Assembly: GCA_030544215.1 (NCBI GenBank)
Contig: JARZZO010000003.1
Coordinates: forward strand, 48,962,045-49,026,044
Origin: Zantedeschia hybrid cultivar
Taxonomy: Eukaryota > Streptophyta > Magnoliopsida > Alismatales > Araceae
Direction of reading: 5' to 3'
Length of the DNA: 64,000 nt
Every line of letters starts with the position of its first letter. The first letter of the stretch is position 1. Both the position numbers and the translations under genes were made by a program. Below, piece after piece: positions 21,701 to 33,700 of the stretch. The notes below the pieces were generated by a model that worked only from the letters and a program-made list of their open reading frames with translations, was not told where the DNA came from and ran no database searches.

Positions 21701-24700
21701 AACGTCTGCGAGTCCTCCATACTCTCGTCCTTGTAAACCCCCGGTTCGGGGTGCCACCACTCGCGTTGCGCCCGGAGCGCCTGCGACCCGGCGCCTTCGA
21801 CATCGGCCCCTGCCGATACGGCCGGAGGGGAGTCGCCCCTCGGCGCCTCGGGAGATGCCAGCCTTGCGGCCCTTCGGGCCCCGGCGCTTCTCCTGATCAG
21901 CGGAGCCGGCTCCGCCTCTTCGGCCTCTTCCGCCCGGGGGCGCTTCGACGGTCGGCCGCCCCTTCGAGCAGCGAACTTGGTCTTTTGCTCCCTCTCGAGA
22001 GCGGCGGCGGCAGCACGGCCCTCGGCGGAGGCCGCAGTCTTTGGGACCCCGCCTCGGGTCCTCGGAGCTCCGGCGCCTCGGCCGGACCCGCCTGCCACCT
22101 GCGGGGTCGGTGCCTGGCCTGGACCGCGCTGGTCGGATATCCGGGCGAGGAGGGCGTCGAGCTCGGCCATTGCTGCAAGAAAGAAGAACATGTTAGAAAC
22201 AAAACAGCGACCAAGTACAAATTCAAAGCCGACTTACCCTCGGCCGAAACTTCATCAGCCTCCTCAGCCGGAGGAGCTTCGGCCGGAGGAGCGGCAGCCT
22301 TTCCTCCGCGGCCCCGCGGAGTTTCCCCGGGAGGAAGGTAGGGGAAGGCTCGCTCCGGATCGGACCGGGGGTCCGGCCATACCCCGGCATTCACCAGCCG
22401 CTCTGACGCGCTGAGGAACCCCCAGATGTCGTACGGGGCCATGACCTGGATATGGCCCACGAAGGTGCTCTATACGGGCGTCAGAGCAGGAGGGTCCGAG
22501 AGGCTTGCGGCCAGCGGCGCCCATTCAGTAGGAAAGGGCCACACGCCCTTCTCGTTCTCCGGCAGAGAGATGAAGATGAACTTCTTCTTCCAGCCGTGGA
22601 TGGACGAGGGCTTCCCGGAGAATATGCTTCGGCCGACCCGAGGGACGAAGCAGTACCACTCGGATTTCCCCTGCCTTTGGATTTTAAAGAGGTAGCGGAA
22701 GACGTTGATAGAAGGGTTGATCCGTATACGGACGAAAACGCTCAAGAAACCGTATACGGTGCGCCAAGAGTTGGGAAAGAGCTGAGACAGGGCCAGCCCG
22801 TAGAAGCTGAGAAGGTTGATGACAAAGGTGGGAAGAGGAAGACGGAAGCCCGCCTGGAAACTATCTGCGTAGATAGAGAAGGAACCCGGGCGGAGAGTGT
22901 TGGCCCTGGTGGCAGAGTCAGGCCGATGAGGGGTCGTCCAGGAAGGAAGCTGGAAGTAAGAAACAAGGTTCCTCACATCTGCGTCCGAAAGAGCGCAGGA
23001 TGCTTCCGAGGCGATGTCGGGACGACGGCGTCCCGAAGTAGAAGCCCGGCCTGGGTTTCGGACCTCCTGGGTAGCCTCGGCCTCAGAAGCCTCGGCCCCG
23101 GAGACCTCGGCCCCGGAGACCTCGGCCCCGGAAGCCTCGGACCCCTCAGTCCCAGAGACCTCAGGCTCTTCAGACATCGCGGAAGCGAGGGAATCTAAGG
23201 TGAGGGGATCTGACAGAGAAGATTTCGGAGAGTGGGAAGGAGTATACTCCTCGTCCGAAGGAGTAATCTCACTAGAAGAAGGACTCCGGACCATAAGGCC
23301 GCGAAGGGGAGAAAGAAGGCCAAGGCTTACTCGCAGGAAGGGGGAGGAAATCTCTCCTGAACCGAGCGCAGCTTCTCAAGCCACCCAGCTCCACCAGCGA
23401 TGCGCTCTGAGGAATAGAGATCCTCCCACGGTGGCCGGCGAGCTCGGACGAAGCCTTCAGAGAGCTAGCCTTTCGCCGGAGAAGGGGGAGAGCTCGGGTG
23501 ATCGCAAGGGAAACGCAAGCGCAGCAGCAAGAAGAAGAACAGTGCCCTGCTGAGGGCTTGTATTTATAAGCCCCATCCGAAGCGCCTCCCGCCGAAGCCA
23601 ACGGCCGAGATCATCCTTCTCGTCCCCTCGCTCCTCTCGGATGCCCGCCACGTGCACCGTCCTTCGGCAACGATGACGGGCCGGCTCCGGGACTCGCAGC
23701 AGAGCGATCAACGGCCGAAAGCGCTCCGACCCTTCGGCTGATCACCCGGATGCCCGCCACGTGTCCTGATCCGCGTACCGAAGAAGGGAGCGGCGGCAAT
23801 CCGAGTGGTTCCTCGGGCAGAGAGCCGAGGCGATCCGTGGCCCGCGGGCGGTCAGGATCCTTTTGTGTTTTTGACGGAGCGGCCGGATGCGCGACGCGTG
23901 TCCCGTGCTTCCTCGCAAGGCGACGCCCATCCCGTCCATTTAATGAAGCCTGACGCGAGTCAGAGGGCTCGGCCCTTCGGCTTCTGAGCTTTGAGCCTTC
24001 GTCGCCACTCCGAGCGAAGACGAAGCAACCGCATAGCCCTCGGCCGACCGAGGGCACCCTCTTTTCGAAAAAAAAGAACAGAGCTTCGGGTAAGACACCT
24101 GTTACGCTATTCTCTTGTTAACTTCGGACTATACTCTCGCCATCTCAGAACTGAGGAAGACAAGAGTGGGGGGCTATGTGATGAGGCAGAATCCGATTCG
24201 GCCCATTAAAGCAAGCTCAAACCCCGTTCAGCCCAACAGCAGCAGTACCAGGCCCTCCGGGAGCCTTCGGCCCAACAGCGGCCCAACAGCCCTCGGCCCG
24301 TAAGCGGCACCGTCGCTCCCGGCCCAACAGGCTTCAGCCCGTCAGCGGCCCACCAGCCTACGGCCCGGGAACAGCGCGGCAGCCCAGGGCCCAACAGGCT
24401 TCGGCTCATCAGCAGCCCAACCCCCTTCGGCCCGGTAGCCGAATCCGGCCCACTCCGGTGGCGGATCAGGCACTATGGCGGTTTATCAGTAAGCCATCAT
24501 TTAGTCCTATATCGGCTGCCACCGTCAACCATCCGCTATCCTTTGCTATAAATACACCGCTATTTATTGCCCAAAGGATGCTTCTCCAAGCCTCCGAGAC
24601 CCTTAAGGACTACAGTCCGAAAAGCATTAAAGCTACTCTCTTTGCCTTCTGAATCGAATCTTCTTCAGGAGCTAACTTGACCGTCGGAGGGGGTTCCCCA

Positions 24701-27700
24701 GGGCTGAAGCCCGGGACTCCTGCTGACTGGTTTTCTTCTTCTTCCCCTCCTGCAGGAACTCGGTTCGAATCATCGCCGACCTTTCCGAGTCGGTCTCGGC
24801 CGCCGACCTCGAACTCCTCTCCCTGGTCTCGACGTCGTGCGCCGGCTGCCCTGCGACGGAGGAGACTCGGTCTCGCGTCGCCCCTTCGTCCGCCGAAGGA
24901 GCTTCGGCCCCGACTTCCCGGAGCGAGCCAGCCTTCGGACCTTCGGCATCGCCTCTGCATCCTTCGTCTTCCGGATCCCCGTCGGGCCCTCTGAACACCG
25001 ATCCGACCCAGCATCAGATCCATCTCTTCGGATTCCGGCTTCGGAATCCGGTCGTGATAGCTTCGGCTACATCAGTATGCATGTTTGTAAAAAAAGATTA
25101 ATGCTAATTCTTAGTTATTCATTACCACTATTTTAACTATTAGTTGAAAGTATACCGAAAATCATTGCTAAGGAACAATTATGATCTAAGATTGATGATT
25201 TGTTGGTAGCAAGTTTGATGACTATGTTTGGGGATTGAATTCCAAATCTATATTGATAAAATTATATTAAAGATCCTTCATAGGATGTTGTGAAGGGCGG
25301 GCCTGGAGGAATAGTTAAGTTGCCCTATTTGTGACCTAGAGGTCACGGGTTCGAACCAAGGAAACAGCCTCTCTGCTTAGCAGGAGTGAGGCTGCGTACA
25401 TCGTCCCTTCCCTAGACCCCACAAATGGTGGGAGCCTCATGCACTGGGTACGCCCTTTTTATCCTTCATAGGATGCTGTCAAGATCCTTCATAAGAAGAT
25501 GTTGTCTAAGATCGTATTAATTAAAGACTCCTTCCAAGGGAGTAAGACTTGAGAACACAATTAAAGACCATCACCCCATGAATACACCTATGATTATGAA
25601 TAAACAAGTCCCTTCATAAAAGGATAAGATTCTATTCATGATTATGCAGTAATTATGACTGATGAATATATGTTTAATGATGATTTCATGATTAAGATTA
25701 TGTTATTTATAATCATGTTTCTCGAAATATTTTCTTATTAATAAAAATGAAGGTGACATCATTTTACTAGTGGGAAGGGCCCTTAAAGGTGTCCCTTGGG
25801 GATAGGGGACTTGGCCATTGCTCGTTAAGATGTGGGCCGAAGTTAGGGCATGGAGCGTCCCTTGTTCATTTAAAAGGGTCAAGAAGTCCAGATTCAAGAC
25901 ACACCAAATTAAAGCAGTGGATAGAAAGATCACTTGAATGCACTCAGGATTGGAACCAGGACAACATAGTTAGGGACCTACGTATTCCAATCAGCCTAAG
26001 GACACATTGAGTATCCCCACTCAACAAGTGAAGCCTATTGGTGGGTGGTTATCCCCCGTCCCTTAAAAGAATGAGCCACTTAGTCGGAAGAACAACCGAC
26101 TACAAGAACAAGATCCTTTGGAGAAGTAAGTTTCTGATCACGGCTCATCTCCAAGACTCATAAAGAATCTATGATTAGTTACATGAATTAACTCTTAGCT
26201 AGGTCTATATATGTCTTTACAAGATTCATTAGAATAAGGAAGCATGAACTCAACTCATACTTCATAAAAAGAAAGACTAAGAGATATAAGAAAAAGGACC
26301 TTAAGACAATTGACAAAGCAACGAAAGTAGAGTTTTCTATCCTTTTAATGATTTCCAAAGATTTCTATGATTCAAAGTTTCCTTGCCATATTGTGTTTTC
26401 TCAGCTTGAGTTTTGTAGAACAAGCACATGCATGATTAGTTGTTTATTTTATGTATAAGTAATATAGACATAAATGGTTGGGGTCGAAGTGGAGTGTAGA
26501 TGAGCCCTACTAAGACCAATGTTTACATTGGCTCACATCATACTATTTTCAAATACTTTTAGGTCTTGAGTTATTCCAGTATGGTGGGACAACATTAGTT
26601 AGTCCAAACAAAATCATCAGGTGTGGCTAGTGGTTACATTTCTATTGGGATATGAATTTTAATTATTTTGCTTATACTATTATATGATGGATATGATTTT
26701 TATTTAATTTTATCTTTCAGCATTTTGTTATTTAGTTTCTAAATTGTGCAACTACTAGAGATCCATATGTATATTATATAAAATCGTGGGCCATTACAAG
26801 CACTTTGGGAGTGGGAACGATGACAAACTAAGTGAATCCCACTTCTAAGGACCAAAGGGAAAATGTTGACCCATGGTTTGCAGGAAAATAGTATAACAAA
26901 CTTAATCTAAGAATTGATAATATAAAAAACAGATCTTTTGTTTTGGGTTTGTAATCCTAATTACGGAAGGATTTCAATAGTAACATTTTTTTTTCAAATA
27001 ATTAGAGACCTTCAAGTTCCTCAACTTGATAGCTATTGAAAATCAACAGAGCACCGTCAAACATCTGTTGTAGTTTGAACTTTGAACTTTCGTTAAAAAA
27101 TATTGCTTCCTCTGTCCCATGCCTGTTTCCAACAATTCTGCTCAGATCATATGGACAAAAATCCTTTTTGCTCACTTCACATGAAACTGCCTTGGTATAT
27201 GACCAAATCCATTCTTCAGAGATGGCAGCCGGAACCATCTAGAGTGTTCTTTTCTGCTGCTGCTTTTCTTCTACTAAAGTTGCATGTTGTTGTCAATATA
27301 GATTATTTACTAATACTACAGTTCATCATGCCCAATGAATGTAACGTTAACAAGAAATCCTACTGAAATCACCTTACCATAGGAACCATGTGTTCCTAGT
27401 TTTTCTATAATTTTCTTTTAAAATTCCTCAAAATCATTTTTCCAATCATAAGCAATAAACCCGTGAACAAGATAATGTGTTTCTACTATGCAAGATGTGA
27501 TGACTCACACACTCATGGATGGCAAAGCAAAGTTTTTACTATCCCTTTTCATAGTCAATGAAATAAAGCACTTCTTGTGAAGTTGAAATAGAAGCCACAG
27601 AGAGCATCACCACAAGCAACAAAGAAAAGACCATTACACAATTTCTTTTTCCCCTACAATTTCTCTCCCCAAGCCTTTGTTGATCCAAGGCAATAAAAAT

Positions 27701-30700
27701 TATTCACGACACTACAGTGAAGGCTCTGGAAGTGTCAATTTTAACATCTCAACAAGGGAGCTGCATCAATGATCATTTTTGGCAACAGCAAGATTGATGA
27801 GGCACCAGTGTAACATTGGAGCCTCACATGCAAGCTGAGATGAATGAGTGCATTTTATGGAAACAAGTGGACATTCGCATTGTTTATAAGCACCAGGCTT
27901 ACCTTTTCAGCATCACAATCAACATGACCCAGTTTCACCTTTCCCTTCAGACTATTTGAAGCCTTCTTCCATTCTGGTGCCAATTTCTTGCAGTGTCCAC
28001 ACCTGAAAATTAGACAAAAAAAGATAAGGAACAGCATCATTCAAACAAAAGGCTGGAGAAAATAATTTTCATTGTAACATCCAATGAAACTTAGCCTGAA
28101 GAGAGATAAATGTTACAGTACTTTTGGTTTAAGCACACATAAGGTCTTTCGATCTTATTAGTAAATGCCCCTTCAGGAAAGATACACTAAAATGTTGTCC
28201 TGTCCAATCCCCTCTCCAGAAAAAATGTCAATGTGACTGCTTTCCAACGGTATATCATTTGTAACACTGAAATGGCTCACAACAAATAGTTGACAAAATC
28301 ACAAAGCCAAACAATACCACCATCATAAGCCTCATTCCATCCCACAAATCTAGGATCAGACAGATACATATAACGATCCAAGAATAAGCAGAGTTTTCTA
28401 ACAAGCTTCCCAAAGTGACATCATCCCCATATAGTCTATGGCGGTGGCTCCATGTTCCCATCCTAATAGGAATGCAGAATTGGCCGATCCCGATCTGGAT
28501 CGGCCGATTCCCGATTCCGGCCGATCCAGGCCGATCCGATCCCGATTCGGATCGGTGGGTCCCGATTCGGGGACCCGATCCGATCCGGAATTCCTTGAGT
28601 TATTAATTCCTATAAAACTTTGGACAGGAAAAGGGCTGTGGGGGTCACACAAGACTGGTTGGCATCTAGGTAGAATGCCTATCAGTAGCGACTTCTAAGC
28701 TTATGCAATAAGCAAATGTTCTCAGAAATTAGCCTAGATATAGAGAATAACTTCAATGCACAAAAGAGGAGAAGGATGGGACTATAGTATGAAATATATC
28801 ATTCACTAATAAGCTGAAAATTGTCATGATTCAGTTGCCTACTTGCATTTCATATTGATAAATGACACCTTATACATCGAAGTGCTCTTCAATAAGATAA
28901 AGCTTGCGATGTTAAATCCAAGGAAGGAAGGATCAGCATGGATCGGATTTGGCCCGGTCTGATCAGATCCCATGCTCTGATCCTCCGATCTGGGCTGAGG
29001 ATCAACCGGAGCAGTGGATTGGTCGATCCTCAGCATGGATTGGTCCGGATCAGACCGATCCGGGCTGCAACAGCTAGTTTGAAGCTAGCCGTTGGGAACC
29101 CACTCTGATGGTTTCCCAAGGGCTAGTTTGGGGGTGGGAGAGGCCTTGAGGCTTCACGTCTATATAAACCCTCCATTGGCCATTCCCCACCCCATTCAGA
29201 AAACATTTTAATTTAAATACATAATTCAATATAATATACAATTTCACCATCAAAACATTATACATACATCATTCTCCTCCATTTGCCATGCCAAACATAA
29301 AAGCAAATTTTCGACATGATGAAAAAATATATCCATGCATATGACATCCTTGCTTAAAGATTCAAGTCTTCAAATGAAAGCTAGCTTTAAACTATCATGG
29401 AATATGCAACTTTCTTGCATAGTAGAACCATTGTTTAAAAAGGCAGCACCTCAAGGCACTAAGGCATACGCCTTAAGGCAAGGCACTAGGAAAATGGCTC
29501 GAGGCATGCACCTCAGGCTGTTTAACTCCTTTTGTTAATTAAGGCATACACCTCATGTCATTTACATAAGGCTTACGCCTCAATGTGGTAAGACAATGAG
29601 ATGCTTTAAGGTAGACTTAAGGCTTATGCCACCTTTATTGTCCCTGAAATATGATTCAATGATGACGTTTCTATTAGAAAAACAAAATAAAAAGATTGAA
29701 ACGAAATCCAACTCTTCTACTTCCAACACCAAAAGAGAAGGCAGTACCTATGGTAGTTCGTGCTTCAACGCCAACCAATAGTCCATGGCTTTTGCCCTAT
29801 AGTTCATTCTTATGGGCCCTATTACTAAGTAGAGATAATAGTATCAATGGCAAGTCAGCATTATTTAATTTTATTTGATAGTTTTAACATCCCTTCCCTA
29901 AAATAGTGAGGCTTATGCCTTGTGACGTCTTGTAAGTCTCTTGAAAAGCACCTCACAACTGCCTTAAGACCTTCTAAACTATGAGCAGAACTAAATGTAT
30001 AGTGTTCTACATATATATGATATATATATACCATTTTTATATATACATAATGTCAATGTTTTTCATTTCTTAGAATATTTTACATTTATTTTATTTTTTA
30101 TAGCCATTTTATAAAGAAATAGGGAGGATCTGTCCGGGATCAGATCAGATCGGCCAATCCGATCGGTCAGGACTGGGCCGATCTGTACCCAATCCCTGAT
30201 CCTTCTCACCTTTTATTAAATTCAAGGTCTTTTGACAAAAACAGGGACAGTCCTTTCCCTATCCAAACGTTTGAGTATGACAAAACACTCGAACAAAACT
30301 CTTTGTTGTTATCCCCAAAGATCTAACTATATGACAAGTGATGAGCCTCTACAAATAGGTTGATCAGATTCAAGAAAACTTCACCAAGCACACACTCCAC
30401 AGGTTTGTTCCAAGTAAAGATGGAAAACCTCCAATCAGACAACTCGAACATACTATGAAGAACACTTGGTCCTTTATCTGTTATGATTTAATTTAGCAGA
30501 TGACTAATCTTGAACACTAGAGATCTTTAGCTGCAGCATCAGCTACCTAATTCACAAGGCTGGAACTGGGCAGAGATCAATTAGACGCCTACTTGATAAG
30601 TTAGGTGCCTAACAAGTTCAAAGTCAAAGAAAAGATGCATGCAGAGTTACTACTAGATGTTAATAACACAAGGCAGGCAAAGTGAAGAATATTAGACATC

Positions 30701-33700
30701 TACCTAGACAGAGGCCAGTCGAGGTACAAAGCCTATTAGACATCTAACTATCCTATGGCCAGAGACCATAAAAAGAACAGGAGCATAGTAGATGTCTAAC
30801 CAGAGTTACTAGACATCTAACTATTCAAGCCAGAAGAAGTCAAGTTAATTAGATGTCTAATTGAGACTATTGATCATCCTGGGCAGATTCAAAAAGCAGT
30901 CAAAAGGCTTTGTTCTGCACACAGGAAGCACAATACCTGTTAGAGCACTGTTCAAGTACAAGGAGACAATGGCATAGTATTCAAGGAATGAAACTCAGCC
31001 ATGTGCCAAGACCAGCTCGCATGCGAAGACCAATTCGGGTAAACTTTGAATTGTGTGCCTAATGGATTCCTCCATCAAAAAGTGATATATATACATATGG
31101 TTCAAGCTAATGAGGAAGCGAGAGACAGGACTAGAGAACAGGGACAGAAGCCCGAGCCAAAAGAGATCATCCTCCTCGAACAGAGAGCTGGAGTGCCACT
31201 GAAGAAACTGACTGCATAGATACACAAGGAGATCTGATTCTCTTCACATGCCTTGAAACTTTCCTTCTTTCTCTCTCTTACCAACTCAACCTGAGGTACT
31301 GCTCACAGGCTTCTTTGTTTTATTTATTTAGTTGGGTTGCTTCATTGTTGCGCTCATTGTATAACAAGCCTTCCAGAGGCTCCTCAATCAACTCCTTTCT
31401 ATTTGATTTGTCTTCCATGAAAGGGAAGGAAGCTATCTGAGGGCAGTGTGTTTGGTGGCAGGCACCACATAAACCTCCATTTGATGGCAGACACCAGATC
31501 AACCTATGAATGGTACATGGAACACCAGATCAAACTTGTGCACTTAATAAGTGATCACTAGTGGAAATCCCAAGGAAGCTTACTTGGATAACGGATGTAG
31601 GTCAAGGGACGAATCAGTATAAAAATCTCTATGCACTCCTATTTGTATGATTGTTCCTAATCTCCAACCTCATTCTTAAACTTAGCTCCTAATCATATTT
31701 AAATTACACAAATTCTTAATATTCCATTTTTAATTATACTTGAACCAGAGACAGGAAGCGTTTTTGGGGTCAGCAAATGATACATAGTGCGATATGGCCA
31801 AAACAAATATGTATATAAGGTATGTATACAGTAAGAAAAAGTTACCCTGAAAATAGAGAGTCCAATCCCCAGCTTCTTCCTATCTTTCCAGATCCAATTG
31901 GTTTATGTTTGTTAACATAACAAGAAAAAGAAAAGGTTAAAAATTCTTTATTATTTTTGCAACCCAATCGCTCTTTTGATTTTGTTCACCCCCCAACCCC
32001 TCTTGGACTTGCCATAGATCAAGGCAAGAGGTGATGTTGGAGACTTTCCTCTGATAGCATCCCCTCCCTCCGTCATGGCTGAGTTTCTAACAGTAGGGTT
32101 GAGGGTTACTATTAACTGTTCAAATGGTGGAGTTAAGGCAACAGTTAATGTCCTACTAGTGGGACTCCTCCTTTGCCCTCTACTTTCTTATCCATCTTCT
32201 CATTCATTCTCTTTTCACTCCCCGAGTGAACATGGCCAACCACAGGCGCAACATAGCCCATCGATAAACATAGTAATGGTGAGCCATGGGCCTGCCATTA
32301 GATACTTCAACAGTTCCCCCGGGAGAGAACTTAGATATTTCCTAGTTTTCTCCCCTAAGACCGTCTTGGTCAGCCCTTGAAAGAAAAAGAACGTGGAGAG
32401 AGGTAAATGCTGGGAATGTAGCCCACCATTGTAAAATGGTGGCACCTACCTGCACCATTACCTTCCTAACCATTGAGGCCCCTAGGACCTTTTTTTTGGG
32501 GGGGAAATGAGGAACCCAGGATGTAGAAGACCTTTATCTGCATTTCAGCAAGCAAAGCCATGGTCAAAAAAAAAATGGTTCACACATATCAACAATATAC
32601 CTAAGAGGTTAATCCTCATTCTACTTGGAGAATGATTTTCCTTTTTCTGGTGGGGGCAGGGCGTTGGAGTAGGGGGGGGGGGGGGGGGGGGGGGAGTAAG
32701 ACCACGGAACCGTGAAGTCTTATGATTTTACTCCATACCTATAGATTCAATAAACATTAGTCAGAGTATCACCCAAATAACTTGCCAGAAGCAACTTGAT
32801 ATGGGGAAAAAATCAAAGGCAATAACATCTACACTTGTAAATTTCAGATCAAATAAACTCTCCAAGAGTATGTTATCCGATATGAGATCCGTTGTAAGGA
32901 CCAGCCTTTAATTACAAGGCATTTTTGTAAAAAACACAGGGGTGCTTATATAATTCCAGAAAATATAGGGTCAATAGTAAAGAAATTAAAAGTTCAGGGG
33001 GTTAACCTAAGCTTCTTAGGGCCCCAAATAAATTCCTAAAGAGCCCCAAACAAACTCTCAAAGGATTGAAATGTAAGACCCTAGGGTGTTTATCAAAATT
33101 CCTAGAAGCTAAGGTTTAAAAGCAAGCATGGAAATCAGAATAGGCCGGTCCCAATCGGTCCCAATCGGTCCCGATCCGGCCGGAATCGGCCGATCCCTGG
33201 CGATTTCAGCCGATTTCAGCCAGAATCAACCGATCCAATCACGATTAGGATTGGGATTGGTGGGTCCCAATCCAGCCTCCCAATCTGTGCCAGAATTCCT
33301 TGAAAGCGAGTGATTAAAAGGTGAGGGGTTTAATTTAAAGTCTCCCTATTGGATCCCTTAATGGGTCAAGTTTTAATGGGTCCAATAGTGCTTAAAATAG
33401 TGGGCTCATGGTAGTTTATTGGGCAAGTCTTACGTGATTTTTAGGTGGGCCCATAATGGGTTGCTAGCTTAAAGGTAGTGGAACCTTGTTAGGCCACTTT
33501 TGGTGGGTCTTAGTAGGCCCATTAGGAGAGTGACGGTTCAGACCTTAGAAAGGATAAGTATGACCTTATAAAAGGAGGTGGGCTGCCTCCTCCATCCTCA
33601 TCCCTAGCCAGCACAAGAGAGAGATGTGGTGAGAAAGAGAGGAAGCGGGAGCAAGGGAGAGAGGAAGAGAGAGATGCGGTGGGGACTGCTGGTTCCATCC

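Larger units (their letters stand above)
17695..25074 (+). mobile_element. LTR element 'c': non-autonomous, short gag, hairpin repeat array and antisense gene
   Basis: A complete 7,380 bp element. LTRs of equal length (896 bp) start TGATGAGGC and end GGCTACATCA; target duplication GTATG (17690-17694 and 25075-25079). A primer-binding site follows the left LTR and a purine tract precedes the right one. Inside, in order: a gag-like ORF on the plus strand (18627-19316), a tandem array (19594-20470), and a three-exon gene on the minus strand (23294-20760) with its own promoter region up to the right LTR. No protease, reverse transcriptase, RNase H or integrase is present. The gag zinc-finger pattern and an antisense extra ORF fit the Tat-like branch of Ty3/gypsy. 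By-eye count: about 25 substitutions and no indels between the LTRs, mostly transitions. Confidence 0.93.
9713..26798 (+). mobile_element. Ty3/gypsy LTR retrotransposon 'a', 17.1 kb with nested inserts
   Basis: The left LTR starts 'tgcaagg' and the right LTR ends 'ccattaca'. The flanks carry a perfect 5 bp target duplication, AGCAC (9708-9712 and 26799-26803). A polypurine tract (16427-16439) precedes the right LTR. The coding region is heavily decayed, but a gypsy reverse transcriptase motif survives (13998-14237). Without later inserts the LTRs are about 2.6-2.8 kb, which is long for the group. The left LTR holds a Harbinger-like MITE, a 90 bp tandem duplication and a SINE. The right LTR holds a fold-back MITE, a 7.4 kb LTR element and a second SINE. 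The two LTRs differ at many positions, so the insertion is old. Confidence 0.92.
16440..26798 (+). repeat. 3' LTR of gypsy element a, interrupted
   Basis: Starts 'tgtaagg', ends 'ccattaca'. Interrupted by the fold-back MITE (16646-17002), LTR element c (17695-25074) and a SINE (25292-25460); net length about 2.4 kb. Confidence 0.85.

Noticed and set aside
21643..22341. Long plus-strand frame opposite the antisense gene of element c
   Set aside because: A GC-rich shadow frame. The minus-strand reading has splice sites in phase and family motifs; this one has neither.
32075..32445. Open frames on both strands
   Set aside because: They overlap each other, have no motif and no splice or promoter support.
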